Notes under the pieces: model-generated
What the model was told of the DNA's origin: nothing
The model's input: only the letters and a program-made list of their open reading frames with translations
The model's database searches: none
Shown: piece after piece, positions 38,257-47,025 of the stretch
How positions within the stretch are numbered: position 1 is the stretch's first letter
Layout: each line of letters begins with the position of its first letter
NCBI RefSeq assembly: GCF_003340495.1
Contig: NZ_QASA01000001.1
Location: 3,348,001 to 3,412,000, forward strand
Direction: 5' to 3'
Length of the DNA stretch: 64,000 bases
Origin: Adhaeribacter pallidiroseus
Lineage (GTDB): Bacteria > Bacteroidota > Bacteroidia > Cytophagales > Hymenobacteraceae
Program-made: the position numbers and the translations under genes

Positions 38257-38276
38257 TTTTATGATTCAAATTTAAG

Positions 38277-39068
38277 TTATTTTTTATAATACTTCAAAGC
38301 CTCCGGCATATGTCTTTGGATATCCGCAATTCGGGTGGCATCCGAAGGGTGAGTAGACAGAAATTCCGGTGGCGCTTGCCCGTTTTTACCCGATGCCATT
38401 CTTTCCCAGAAAGAAATGGCTTGTTGCGGATCATAACCAGCCATAGCCATAAATATCAATCCCAGTTCATCGGCTTCCGATTCTTGCTTGCGGCCGTAAG
38501 CCAACATGCCTAACTGCGAACCAGCCCCGTAGGCCGTTAAAAATAAATTATTGGTTAAGCCGGGGTTAGAACCTAAAGCAGCTTGCAAAGTTGCGCCACC
38601 TAATTGCTGCAATAGCCCTTGGCTCATTCGCTCATCGCCGTGCTTGGCAATAGCGTGGGCTATTTCGTGCCCCATAACTACCGCTAAACCGGTTTCATCG
38701 CGGGCTACCGGTATTAACCCCGTATAAACCACTACTTTACCGCCCGGCATACACCAGGCATTTACTTGTTTATCTTGGATTAGATTAAACTCCCAGGCAT
38801 ATCCGGCCAATTGGTCGCTTAAATTATTCTGAGCCATGTATTGCTCTACCGCCCGTTGAATACGCCCGCCAACCCGTTTTACCATAGCGGTACTTTGCGA
38901 GTTATTAATAACCTGGGCCGTATCCAACACTTGCTTGTAAGAAGCATAACTCATTTGCTGCATTTCGGCGGCAGGAACTAAAGATAATTGCCGACGACCA
39001 GTAATAGGCACCGTAGCACAACCCATTACCATTAAAAAAGTACTGTACAAAAATATTTTTTTCAACAT
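38277..39068 (-). CDS. M48-family metalloprotease lipoprotein
   Basis: Periplasmic, membrane-tethered zinc protease of the LoiP/BepA type, likely for outer-membrane protein quality control. The ATG at 39068 (MLKKIFLYSTFLMVMGC) gives a lipoprotein signal with Cys17; an upstream in-frame extension was discarded since it would bury the signal. The zinc motif is VVMGHEIAHAIAKHG, with the third ligand in QESEADELGLIFMAMAGY. The C-terminal part contains FLSTHPSDATRIADIQRHMP, typical of the family. At 263 residues it is normal in length and lacks the TPR domain of BepA. Confidence 0.9.
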   Translation of the reverse strand: MLKKIFLYSTFLMVMGCATVPITGRRQLSLVPAAEMQQMSYASYKQVLDTAQVINNSQSTAMVKRVGGRIQRAVEQYMAQNNLSDQLAGYAWEFNLIQDKQVNAWCMPGGKVVVYTGLIPVARDETGLAVVMGHEIAHAIAKHGDERMSQGLLQQLGGATLQAALGSNPGLTNNLFLTAYGAGSQLGMLAYGRKQESEADELGLIFMAMAGYDPQQAISFWERMASGKNGQAPPEFLSTHPSDATRIADIQRHMPEALKYYKK

Positions 39069-39369
39069 AAATTTTAGTGGATTAAGTAATAACTCTATCT
39101 CGTTTCTACAACGATGCATTATCTTATTTAAATACACACGTTGTATTTGCATGGTTAGTAAAGCACATTATATGCCAGTTGGCTTTATACGTTAAGGGAA
39201 GCCCGAAATGTTCTGCCCTTACTCTAGGTAAATACGCAATGTGGTATTCAAGTTAGCTGGTATTTAAACCGTCAGAGAAAAGCATTTATTTAAAATCTAC
39301 CCCTATTTTTTTGAAGGAACCTTCTCTAAAAAAATTATTCAGCTAATTTTGAGTAAAACTACCTGCCGC

Positions 39370-39981
39370 ATGAAAATACTTTGCATTGGCCGCAACTACG
39401 CCGACCACATTGCTGAACTGCACAACGAAATACCCGACGAACCAGTCATTTTTTTAAAACCCGATACGGCTCTGCTTAAAAACAACGACTCTTTTTACTA
39501 TCCGGACTTTACCCAGGATATTCATCACGAACTGGAAATTATTCTGCGCATCAGCAAAGAAGGCAAAAACATTCAGCCCCAGTTTGCGGGAAATTACTTT
39601 GATGCCATTGGTTTAGGCATTGACTTTACCGCCCGCGATTTACAAAGTAAAGCCAAAAGCAAAGGTTTACCCTGGGACTTGGCCAAAGGTTTTAACGGCT
39701 CCGCACCAGTGTCCGAATTTTTGCCGCTCACGGATTACCCGGATTTAAAAAATATTAGTTTTACCTTGCGCCTGAACCAGGAAATAAAGCAACAAGGTAA
39801 TACCAGCCTGATGCTGCATCCGTTCGAGAATATAATCAGCTACATTTCGCGGTTTATACTTTTAAAAAAAGGCGATATTATTTTTACGGGTACGCCCAAA
39901 GGAGTGGGCCCGGTGCAGGTAGGTGACCGTTTGGAAGCATTTTTAGAAGACCAAAAAGTTTTAGATTTTGAGATTAAGTAA
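39370..39981 (+). CDS. Fumarylacetoacetate-hydrolase-family protein
   Basis: FAA-fold enzyme, cytosolic, probably an acylpyruvase or oxaloacetate tautomerase; the exact substrate is not set by sequence. The ATG at 39370 (MKILCIGRNYADHIAELHN) is preferred over a TTG seven codons upstream because family members start with this motif. EPVIFLKPDTALL follows. The metal ligands fall in IHHELEIILRI (two Glu) and GLGIDFTARDLQ (Asp). The C-terminal motif GDIIFTGTPKGVGPVQVGD is intact. At 203 residues it has the short-form length. The next gene overlaps its end by 14 bases. Confidence 0.9.
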   Translation: MKILCIGRNYADHIAELHNEIPDEPVIFLKPDTALLKNNDSFYYPDFTQDIHHELEIILRISKEGKNIQPQFAGNYFDAIGLGIDFTARDLQSKAKSKGLPWDLAKGFNGSAPVSEFLPLTDYPDLKNISFTLRLNQEIKQQGNTSLMLHPFENIISYISRFILLKKGDIIFTGTPKGVGPVQVGDRLEAFLEDQKVLDFEIK

Positions 39982-41866
39982 GTTATTCCTGTTAAGTACG
40001 CTCTTTTGCTTGTTGTTTTCGGATGCCTTTGCCCAAAATCCTGAAGAAGCCGAGGGTTATTTTTTATTCCCGATTCATCCGGGCCGCCAGAATTTTTTAT
40101 CGGGTAGCATGGGCGAAATCCGGCCGAACCATTTTCACGGCGGTATTGATATTAAAACCGATCAGGTTACCGGCTTACCGGTTTACGCGGCCGCGGATGG
40201 GTATATTTCTAAAATCGAGGTTTCCAGTTACGGGTACGGCTACATGTTGTACCTCACGCACCCGAATGGTTTAACCACTACTTACGGCCACCTCGAAAGC
40301 TTTGCGCCAGCCATTGCCCAGTACGTCCTGGAAATGCAATATGCCAAGCAAGCCTTCGACGTAAAATTAACGCCGGCTAAAGATCAGTTTGTTTTTAAAC
40401 GGGGCGATATCATTGCTAAATCGGGTAATACCGGGGGCTCGGCCGGGCCGCATTTGCATTTTGAAGTGCGCGATGCTAAGAACAATTTGCAGAATCCTTT
40501 AAAGTACGGCTTTACCGAAATCCAGGATAACGTTGCTCCGGAGGTGGTATCGGTTGCGTTAAAAACCATGAGCATTGAATCGCGCATAAATCAGTTATTT
40601 GGTCGCCAGGTATTTCAAGCAATAAAAACCGGCTCCAATGCTTTTATTCTGAAAGATACCATCCGGGCAAATGGCTTATTGGGTCTGGAGTTTAACGCTT
40701 TTGACCGGTACACCGGCGCCTGGAATAAAAATGGCGTGCAACAGGTAGATGTTTTAATCGGCGGCAAACCGCATTACACCCATTTAATCGATAATGTTCC
40801 TTTTGATTACCAGCGCATGGTATCGTGGCACGTGAACTACGAAGTTCTAAAACTAACCGGCAAAGATTTCCAGAAATGCTACATCGACGATGGCAATACT
40901 TTGCCCTTATACAATACCGGTCCGCACAAAGGAAAATTAAAAATTAATCCCGGTGCTACCTATCCCGTTACCATGCAGTTCCAGGACTCTTACCACAACA
41001 CCAGTACCTTGCAGTTTGTGATTCAGGGCGAAAAACCAATCGTAAACCATACCTTTGCCGCCACGGGCAAAAAAAAGCAGATTAGTTACGAAGTTGCCGA
41101 GGCTATTTTAAAAATTTCGGCCGCCGATACCGGCAGCACTCCCAAAAACATTAATTTATTTATCCGGAATAAGCGCTACGATTTAATTCCGAGCTACACG
41201 GTGCAGTCAACGGCGGTGTATTTATACGACTTACGCGGGGGCTTACCTGATTCTATGGTTTTTAATGGGTCTGCCCGAAAATTTAATTTCCGGCAAGCCA
41301 TCCCAAACAACACCGATTATTCGTACGCCGATAACCACTTAGCCCTGCAATTTTATCCGTTTACCTTGTTCGACACGCTTTACCTGCGATCTAACTACGA
41401 GAACGGCGTCTGGACTCTGAACGATGTGACTACTCCCCTTTTCCAACCTTTAAAAGTAACCATTAAGCCTGAGGTGCCGGTAACCGATAAAACTACCGCG
41501 GGAGCGGTATGGTTGGGGTGGGGCAAGAGCCGGGCGTTCATCAACGGCGTCTGGAAAGACGATCAGTTTACGTTTACTACCCGCAACCTGGGCAAGTACA
41601 CCATCATGAACGATACTAAACCGCCCATCGTACGGTTACTTTCCAAATCGGCGGCCCTGGTGCGGTTTAAAGTGGGTGATGATTTATCGGGCTTAGCTTC
41701 GTACCGGGCCGAAATTAACGGCCAATTTCTATTACTAAAGTACGAACATAAAGCCGCGCTGCTTTATTCCGAAAAGTTAGATAAATCGGTACCGTTAAAA
41801 GGCGATCTTACTTTATGGGTAAAAGATGCGGTAGGTCACGAGACTATCTTTCGTACAAAAATTTAA
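39968..41866 (+). CDS. Secreted M23-family metallopeptidase
   Basis: LytM-type zinc endopeptidase acting on peptidoglycan cross-links or regulating other hydrolases. The frame begins with TTG at 39968 (MRLSKLFLLSTLFCLLFSDA, signal peptide ending FAQ). No ATG fits before the signal, and the gene overlaps the FAA gene by 14 bases, so translational coupling is likely. The M23 domain is at residues about 30-175, with the ligands in HFHGGIDIKTDQ (His and Asp) and PHLHFEVRD. The remaining 450 residues are beta-rich repeats without a named domain (for example FTTRNLGKYTIMND and LSGLASYRAEING near the end), usual for this long Bacteroidota M23 group. Confidence 0.88.
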   Translation: MRLSKLFLLSTLFCLLFSDAFAQNPEEAEGYFLFPIHPGRQNFLSGSMGEIRPNHFHGGIDIKTDQVTGLPVYAAADGYISKIEVSSYGYGYMLYLTHPNGLTTTYGHLESFAPAIAQYVLEMQYAKQAFDVKLTPAKDQFVFKRGDIIAKSGNTGGSAGPHLHFEVRDAKNNLQNPLKYGFTEIQDNVAPEVVSVALKTMSIESRINQLFGRQVFQAIKTGSNAFILKDTIRANGLLGLEFNAFDRYTGAWNKNGVQQVDVLIGGKPHYTHLIDNVPFDYQRMVSWHVNYEVLKLTGKDFQKCYIDDGNTLPLYNTGPHKGKLKINPGATYPVTMQFQDSYHNTSTLQFVIQGEKPIVNHTFAATGKKKQISYEVAEAILKISAADTGSTPKNINLFIRNKRYDLIPSYTVQSTAVYLYDLRGGLPDSMVFNGSARKFNFRQAIPNNTDYSYADNHLALQFYPFTLFDTLYLRSNYENGVWTLNDVTTPLFQPLKVTIKPEVPVTDKTTAGAVWLGWGKSRAFINGVWKDDQFTFTTRNLGKYTIMNDTKPPIVRLLSKSAALVRFKVGDDLSGLASYRAEINGQFLLLKYEHKAALLYSEKLDKSVPLKGDLTLWVKDAVGHETIFRTKI

Positions 41867-41947
41867 AAATTTCTATCCTTCTGATAAAAGAAGAAAATAT
41901 TCCTGTATTATTGTAAAAAATACAATAAGTATTTTAATGTTAAAACG

Positions 41948-42409
41948 ATGAATTTACAAATCGGCGACGAAGCCCCGGATTTTGCAATTCCGGACCAGGA
42001 TGGCATTGTGCACAAACTATCCGATTACCAAGGTCGCAAGCTGGTTATTTACTTTTACCCCAAAGACGATACGCCGGGCTGCACCGCCCAGGCCTGCAAC
42101 CTCCGCGATAATTATTACGACCTACGCCAAAAAGGCTACGAAGTAATCGGCGTAAGCGTAGATGATGAAAAGTCGCACCAGAAGTTTATTAAAAAATTTG
42201 AACTACCCTTCACGCTACTATCCGACACCGACCATAAAATGGTAGAAGCTTATGGTGTTTGGCAGGAAAAAAGCATGTACGGCCGCAAATACATGGGCAC
42301 CATGCGCTACACCTTTATCATCGACGAAAAAGGCATCATCCAGGACATCATCACCAAAGTAGACACCAAAGACCACGCGAGCCAGCTTGCTGGCTCGCGT
42401 GCTAGTTAA
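41948..42409 (+). CDS. bcp: Thiol peroxidase Bcp (peroxiredoxin Q)
   Basis: Thioredoxin-dependent peroxidase that reduces H2O2 and organic peroxides. The fold runs from GDEAPDFAIPDQDG through YFYPKDDTPGCTAQACNLRD, where the first Cys is peroxidatic and the second, five residues on, is resolving, as in atypical two-Cys Bcp. Downstream motifs are VIGVSVDDEKSHQKF, FTLLSDTDHKMVEAYGVW and MRYTFIIDEKGII. The C-terminus is odd: codons for HASQLAGSRA are a perfect 28-base palindrome, and the last residues (SRAS) go beyond the usual end of the family. The enzyme core is unaffected. Confidence 0.95.
   Translation: MNLQIGDEAPDFAIPDQDGIVHKLSDYQGRKLVIYFYPKDDTPGCTAQACNLRDNYYDLRQKGYEVIGVSVDDEKSHQKFIKKFELPFTLLSDTDHKMVEAYGVWQEKSMYGRKYMGTMRYTFIIDEKGIIQDIITKVDTKDHASQLAGSRAS
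42374..42401. repeat. Perfect palindrome forming the 3' end of bcp
   Basis: CACGCGAGCCAGC (42374-42386) and its exact complement (42389-42401) are separated by TT. It lies inside the coding frame and ends 8 bases before the end of the stop codon. GCGAGC is shared with the REPIN-like element at 25547. It could be a REP-type insertion and could also help end transcription. Confidence 0.75.
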
Positions 42410-42558
42410 AAGTTATGAGTTATAAATTATGAGTTTAGATCAGTAAATAAGTTTTGCATAAACTTTCTTACTTCTACCTAAACTACATCAACTATATAAC
42501 TTTTCAACCTTCAAACTAGCAACTCATAACTCATAACTTTCAACTCTTAACTCTTAAA
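42410..42558. repeat. Pair of inverted phrase repeats (AGTTATGAGTTATAA / AACTCATAACTCATAA)
   Basis: AGTTATGAGTTATAAATTATGAG follows bcp, and near 42520-42557 the complementary words AACTCATAACTCATAACTTTC and AACTCTTAACTCTT occur just before the transketolase start. The two arrays can pair across about 90 bases. Similar words recur at 21465-21500 and 45930-46000. Confidence 0.6.
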
Positions 42559-43416
42559 ATGAACCCCTTTAACAAGAATAAAGAAGAATTAAAAACCCTC
42601 GCGGCACAGGTACGTCGGGATATTTTACGGATGGTGCACGCCGTAAACTCCGGACACCCGGGTGGTTCGTTGGGTTGTACCGAGTTTTTTGTATCGCTTT
42701 ATTTTAAAATTCTGGATCACAATCCGGATTTTAACATGAGCGGCGCCAACGAGGATATTTTCTTTTTATCCAACGGCCATATATCAGCTGCTTGGTACAG
42801 CGTTTTAGCCCGGTCCGGGTATTTTGAAGTAAGTGAGTTAGCTACTTTCCGGAAGATTAATTCGCGCTTACAAGGTCACCCGGCCACGCACGAGCATTTA
42901 CCCGGCATACGCATTGCCTCTGGTTCTTTAGGGCAAGGTTTATCGGTTGCAACGGGGGCGGCACAGGCTAAAAAACTAAACGGCGACGATAAATTAGTAT
43001 ACGTGTTGATGGGCGACGGCGAATTAGACGAAGGCCAGATTTGGGAAGCCGCCATGTACGCCCCGCACCACAAAGTAGATAACTTAATTGCCACCGTAGA
43101 TTACAACGGCCAGCAGATCGACGGCCCCACGGATGCTATTATGAACCTGGGTAACCTGCGGGCCAAGTGGGAAGCCTTTGGCTGGAAAGTTTTAAACTGC
43201 CCGGATGGCAATAATTTCGATGAATTACTACCAGTTCTGGAAGAAGCCAAATCGCTAACGGGTAAGGGCCAGCCGATTATTATCTTAATGAATACGCAAA
43301 TGGGCTTTGGCGTGGACTTTATGATGGGTTCGCACAAATGGCACGGCGTGGCGCCGAACGATGCCCAGTTACAAGAAGCCTTGTTGCAATTAAAAGAAGC
43401 TCAAGACGATTATTAA
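42559..43416 (+). CDS. Transketolase, N-terminal subunit
   Basis: Thiamine-diphosphate-binding half of a two-subunit transketolase (pentose phosphate pathway). The ThDP/Mg2+ site is VLMGDGELDEGQIWEAAMYA with a following NNG-like VDYNGQQIDGPT. Other family motifs are VNSGHPGGSLGCTEFF, LSNGHISAAWYSVLA and ASGSLGQGLSVATGAA. At 285 residues it has the usual length of the N-half. Its partner is at 44974, separated by a VWA-protein gene on the same strand instead of being adjacent, as is usual. Confidence 0.93.
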   Translation: MNPFNKNKEELKTLAAQVRRDILRMVHAVNSGHPGGSLGCTEFFVSLYFKILDHNPDFNMSGANEDIFFLSNGHISAAWYSVLARSGYFEVSELATFRKINSRLQGHPATHEHLPGIRIASGSLGQGLSVATGAAQAKKLNGDDKLVYVLMGDGELDEGQIWEAAMYAPHHKVDNLIATVDYNGQQIDGPTDAIMNLGNLRAKWEAFGWKVLNCPDGNNFDELLPVLEEAKSLTGKGQPIIILMNTQMGFGVDFMMGSHKWHGVAPNDAQLQEALLQLKEAQDDY

Positions 43417-43569
43417 TTTTAAAAAATTACTTCCTTAAAAGAAACTTCCTTTATCCGGCAGATCAGGAAGTTTGCTTAAAAGGAATAATGCAATACCATT
43501 ACACGCATTGCTTTGAATGGGTTTTATAGCATCCTTTTTCTAAAAATTTAAAAAATCCAGATTAGTTCT

Positions 43570-44967
43570 TTGAAAGTAGCGGTCAAAATAGGGTTAGTCA
43601 TGAGTTTGCTCCTGATAATGCATCCGTGGAGTTACGGCCAGACTGCCCTTAAAAAACCCGAACCAATAAAGAAAACCCGAATTTTGTTTTTGCTCGATGG
43701 CTCCGGCAGTATGCTGGCGAAGTGGGAAAGCAGCGACCGCATGAAAGTGGCAAAAGTGCTGCTCTCTAAGTTAGTAGATTCGCTGGCTCAATACGAAAAC
43801 CTGGAACTCGCCTTGCGGGTATACGGGCATCAGTTCGACAAAGAAAAAAACAACTGCACGGATTCGCGGCTGGAAGTAGCTTTTAAAGAAGGGAACGAAG
43901 AACAAATTAAAACCCGACTCAAGCAAATTGTGCCGCGAGGAAATACGCCCATTACTTATTCTCTGGAGCAAGCCGCCAAAGATTTTCCGGTTGATAAAAA
44001 CGCCCGGAACGTATTGATTTTGATTACGGATGGTTTAGAATCCTGCGGCGGAGATCCCTGCGCTACGGCTAAAGCGCTCCAGAAAAAACGCATTTTTTTA
44101 AAACCCTTTGTCATTGGTATTGGCATCGAAAAACAATTTGTGCCGGAATTAGCCTGCATGGGACAATACTTTAACGCCGCCGATATTAGCTCGTTCCGGA
44201 AGGTACTGGATAACGTGGTAAAAATGGCGCTGAGCAAAACTACGGTGTCGGTGGAGTTAAAAGACGAACAAGGCAAACCGGTAGAAACCAACGTAAACCT
44301 GACATTTATTAATAATGTAACCGAAGAACCCGAGTACAACTACGTGCATTACTTATCGGCCGCCGGTAAAACCGACGTACTGGATATTGATGCTTTGTTG
44401 AGTTACGATTTAGTAGTAAATACCGTACCACCCGTTGTGTTAAAAGACTTAGATATTAAGCCGGGCGAACACAATGTATTTTCGGCTAAAACGCCGCAAG
44501 GCACTTTATATTTACGGCAAGATGCCGTATCACCGTTTGATGTTACGGAGGCTATTGTCCGGGAAAATAATTCTAAAAACACGCTGGTCGCTTTGCGTTT
44601 TGGGAGCCGGCAAAAGTTACTGGCGGGCACATACGATCTGGAATTACTCACTTTACCGCGCATTTATTTAAACAACGTGGAGATAAAGCAGGGCCAAACC
44701 AATACCATTACTTTTCCGCCAGCGGGTTTATTAAATATTCCCACGGAACTGCAAGGTTTTGGCAGTCTGTACGTGCTGGAAAAAGACGGCAGCCAGCGCT
44801 GGATTTACAATTTACCCGAAAGCAACAGCCGCATTAATTTACCTTTACAGCCCGGTCAGTACCGCTTGGTTTATCGCACCAAAACCGCCAATGCGAGTAA
44901 GTTTACCGACGTGCAAAATTTTGAAATAAAATCTGCCGCCACCACCACCATTAAACTATTTCGCTAA
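43570..44967 (+). CDS. Secreted von Willebrand factor A-domain protein
   Basis: The frame starts with TTG at 43570 (MKVAVKIGLVMSLLLIMHPW, cleaved after SYGQ). An internal ATG at 43600 would lose the positive charges of the signal. The vWA domain covers residues about 35-220: FLLDGSGSMLAKWESSDRMK carries the metal-site DxSxS, with ILITDGLESCGGDPCATA as the second loop. The rest (residues 230-465) consists of beta-sandwich segments such as GTLYLRQDAVSP and PAGLLNIPTELQGFGSLY, possibly repeated units. A ligand cannot be named. The gene sits between the two transketolase halves in the same direction, 6 bases before the C-half, so all three are likely one transcript. Confidence 0.88.
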   Translation: MKVAVKIGLVMSLLLIMHPWSYGQTALKKPEPIKKTRILFLLDGSGSMLAKWESSDRMKVAKVLLSKLVDSLAQYENLELALRVYGHQFDKEKNNCTDSRLEVAFKEGNEEQIKTRLKQIVPRGNTPITYSLEQAAKDFPVDKNARNVLILITDGLESCGGDPCATAKALQKKRIFLKPFVIGIGIEKQFVPELACMGQYFNAADISSFRKVLDNVVKMALSKTTVSVELKDEQGKPVETNVNLTFINNVTEEPEYNYVHYLSAAGKTDVLDIDALLSYDLVVNTVPPVVLKDLDIKPGEHNVFSAKTPQGTLYLRQDAVSPFDVTEAIVRENNSKNTLVALRFGSRQKLLAGTYDLELLTLPRIYLNNVEIKQGQTNTITFPPAGLLNIPTELQGFGSLYVLEKDGSQRWIYNLPESNSRINLPLQPGQYRLVYRTKTANASKFTDVQNFEIKSAATTTIKLFR

Positions 44968-44973
44968 ATAATA

Positions 44974-45927
44974 ATGAAAGACTTTCCTTACACCGAATCT
45001 AAAGATACCCGCTCCGGTTTCGGTGCCGGTTTACACGAATTAGGCAAAACCAACCCCAATGTGGTAGCCCTTTGCGCCGATTTAACGGGTTCTTTAAAAA
45101 TGGACGCCTTTAAAAAAGATTTTCCGGAACGTTTCTTCCAGGTAGGTATCGCCGAAGCCAACATGATTGGTTTGGCCGCCGGGATGACTATTGGCGGTAA
45201 AATTCCGTTTACCGGTACTTTTGCTAACTTTTCGACGGGCCGGGTTTACGACCAAATTCGTCAATCGGTGGCTTATTCCGGTAAAAACGTAAAAATCTGC
45301 GCGTCGCACGCTGGCTTAACATTAGGCGAAGATGGCGCTACCCACCAGATTCTGGAAGACGTGGGCATGATGCGCATGCTGCCGCACATGACCGTAATCA
45401 ATCCTTGCGATTTTAACCAAACCAAAGCCGCTACTATCGCTATTGCGGAGTACGAAGGTCCGGTTTATTTGCGCTTTGGCCGCCCGGTAGTACCTAACTT
45501 TACCCCCGCCGATCAGAAATTTGAAATTGGCAAAGCCGTTGTTTTAAACGAAGGCGCTGATGTAAGTATATTCGCTACCGGCCATTTGGTTTGGAAAGCC
45601 ATTTTGGCGGGCAAGCTGCTAGCGGAGCAAGGCATCGACGCCGAAATAATAAATATCCACACCATTAAACCTTTAGACGAAGCAGCAGTCTTAGCATCGG
45701 TGAGCAAAACGCGTTGCGTAGTAACCGCTGAAGAACATCAATTGAATGGCGGCTTAGGAGACAGCATTGCGCAGCTATTAGCCCGGAAAATGCCTTTGCC
45801 GATCGAAATGGTGGGAGTACACGATTCTTTCGGGGAAAGCGCTACTCCCGACCAGCTAATGGAAAAATACGGTTTAACCGAATCGGCCATTGTACAAGCC
45901 GTGCAAACCGTAATGGCCCGTAAGTAG
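44974..45927 (+). CDS. Transketolase, C-terminal subunit
   Basis: Pyrimidine-binding and C-terminal half of transketolase. The frame includes VALCADLTGSLKMD, FFQVGIAEANMIGLAAGM with the Glu that activates ThDP, PFTGTFANFSTGRVYDQIRQ, ASHAGLTLGEDGATHQILED and GPVYLRFGRP. The C-terminal domain has INIHTIKPLDEAAVLASV and HQLNGGLGDSIAQLL. At 317 residues it has normal length. It lies 6 bases after the VWA gene. Its N-half is at 42559. Confidence 0.93.
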   Translation: MKDFPYTESKDTRSGFGAGLHELGKTNPNVVALCADLTGSLKMDAFKKDFPERFFQVGIAEANMIGLAAGMTIGGKIPFTGTFANFSTGRVYDQIRQSVAYSGKNVKICASHAGLTLGEDGATHQILEDVGMMRMLPHMTVINPCDFNQTKAATIAIAEYEGPVYLRFGRPVVPNFTPADQKFEIGKAVVLNEGADVSIFATGHLVWKAILAGKLLAEQGIDAEIINIHTIKPLDEAAVLASVSKTRCVVTAEEHQLNGGLGDSIAQLLARKMPLPIEMVGVHDSFGESATPDQLMEKYGLTESAIVQAVQTVMARK

Positions 45928-46007
45928 TTGTTAGTTATTGGTTGTTGGTTGCCGGAAAAAAGCAAACTACTCTGACAACTAACAACCAATAACCGATAAC
46001 TAAATAT
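45928..46007. repeat. Inverted phrase repeat between transketolase and sigma-factor genes
   Basis: TTAGTTATTGGTTGTTGGTT at 45934-45953 matches, in inverted orientation, ACTAACAACCAATAACCGAT near 45980-45999 at most positions. It belongs to the same low-complexity family as the arrays at 42410 and 52760. No T-run follows, so a terminator is unlikely. Confidence 0.6.
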
Positions 46008-46547
46008 TTGGAAGACCAGGAAATACTTGAAAAATTCAAAAATCCCGATTCCCGTAATTGGGCTTTTAACCAGTTGGTGCGCCAATACCAGCAAAAAGTA
46101 TATTGGCACGTCCGGAAAATGGTCATTGACCACGACGAAGCCGATGATTTAACCCAGGAAGTTTTTATTAAAGTCTGGAAACATCTTCTGGACTTCCGGC
46201 AAGACGCCCAGCTGTATACCTGGATTTACCGCATTGCCACCAACGAATGCCTGAACTTTTTAAAATCTAAAAAACGCCGGTTCTTTTTACCCATCAACGA
46301 CATCACAGAAGAACTATCGCAAAAGATAGACGCCAACGTGGGTCCGGATGCCGACGAAATTCAGTTGAAACTGCAAAAAGCTTTGTTAAAATTACCCGAT
46401 AAGCAACGGCTGGTTTTTAACATGCGCTACTACGACGAATTAAAATACGAAGAAATAGCCGAAATTCTGGGTACATCGGTGGGTGCCTTAAAAGCCTCGT
46501 ACCACCACGCCGCAAAAAAAATTGAAGATTTTCTGACCAACACTTAA
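46008..46547 (+). CDS. ECF-type sigma-70 factor
   Basis: Alternative RNA polymerase sigma factor. Region 2 is FNQLVRQYQQKVYWHVRKMV with DEADDLTQEVFIKVWKHL; region 4 is LLKLPDKQRLVFNMRYYDEL and KYEEIAEILGTSVGALKASY. The start is TTG at 46008 (MEDQEILEKFKNPDS), since an in-frame stop lies just upstream and no ATG fits. At 179 residues it is typical. The next two genes, a single-pass membrane protein and a periplasmic Spy-like protein, follow closely (30 and 4 bases), suggesting a sigma, anti-sigma and sensor module of the Cnr type. Confidence 0.93.
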   Translation: MEDQEILEKFKNPDSRNWAFNQLVRQYQQKVYWHVRKMVIDHDEADDLTQEVFIKVWKHLLDFRQDAQLYTWIYRIATNECLNFLKSKKRRFFLPINDITEELSQKIDANVGPDADEIQLKLQKALLKLPDKQRLVFNMRYYDELKYEEIAEILGTSVGALKASYHHAAKKIEDFLTNT

Positions 46548-46577
46548 ACCTTCGGGTGCGAACTCTATCTAAAAAGC

Positions 46578-47021
46578 ATGAAACAAAAATTTGACCTGGA
46601 CGATATTCCGAAAGCCAAACTGTACCGGGTGCCGGATGATTATTTTCAGAAACTACCGCAAGTAGTCATGAACCGGGTTGCGGCCCCACCCCAAGCGCCG
46701 GTAAGTTCCTGGTGGAGCAAGCTAGCCTATTCGTACCGCGCGGGTTTAACCAGTATCTTATTAATCATCAGTTTTATAGCGGCTTTTCAGTTTTCACCCT
46801 TGCCGGTTGCGCCTGATTTAAAATTAACTCCCGGTTTAGCTAACATTAACCAGCAGGAAGCTTTGGAATACGTTTTGGTGCAGGATAACATTGATAATGC
46901 CGATTTAGCAGAATTAAGTATAACCGATACGGATGTTTCGGCAGACTTTATAAACGCAACCCATACAGACATACTGGAAACGGTAGACGAACAACAATTA
47001 GAAGACGTTTATTTTAATTAA
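46578..47021 (+). CDS. Single-pass membrane protein, putative anti-sigma factor
   Basis: A cytosolic N-terminus of about 55 residues (FDLDDIPKAKLYRVPDDYFQ) is followed by one hydrophobic helix at residues 59-75 (ILLIISFIAAFQF) and an acidic periplasmic tail rich in Asp and Ala (SITDTDVSADFINATHTDIL). No zinc-binding HxxxCxxC motif is present. Position directly after the sigma factor, with this topology, suggests an anti-sigma role; this is inferred from context. It lies 4 bases before the next gene. Confidence 0.7.
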   Translation: MKQKFDLDDIPKAKLYRVPDDYFQKLPQVVMNRVAAPPQAPVSSWWSKLAYSYRAGLTSILLIISFIAAFQFSPLPVAPDLKLTPGLANINQQEALEYVLVQDNIDNADLAELSITDTDVSADFINATHTDILETVDEQQLEDVYFN

Positions 47022-47025
47022 AAGA

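Larger units (their letters stand above)
37586..38276. other. Repeat-dense intergenic region
   Basis: No gene larger than a tiny peptide is seen in nearly 700 bases. It holds a phrase-type repeat array (37594-37680), a long hairpin (37752-37807), a second inverted repeat (37932-37959) and the terminator of the M48 peptidase gene. A 71-codon plus-strand frame at 37832-38047 is composed of these repeats and was rejected. Confidence 0.6.
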
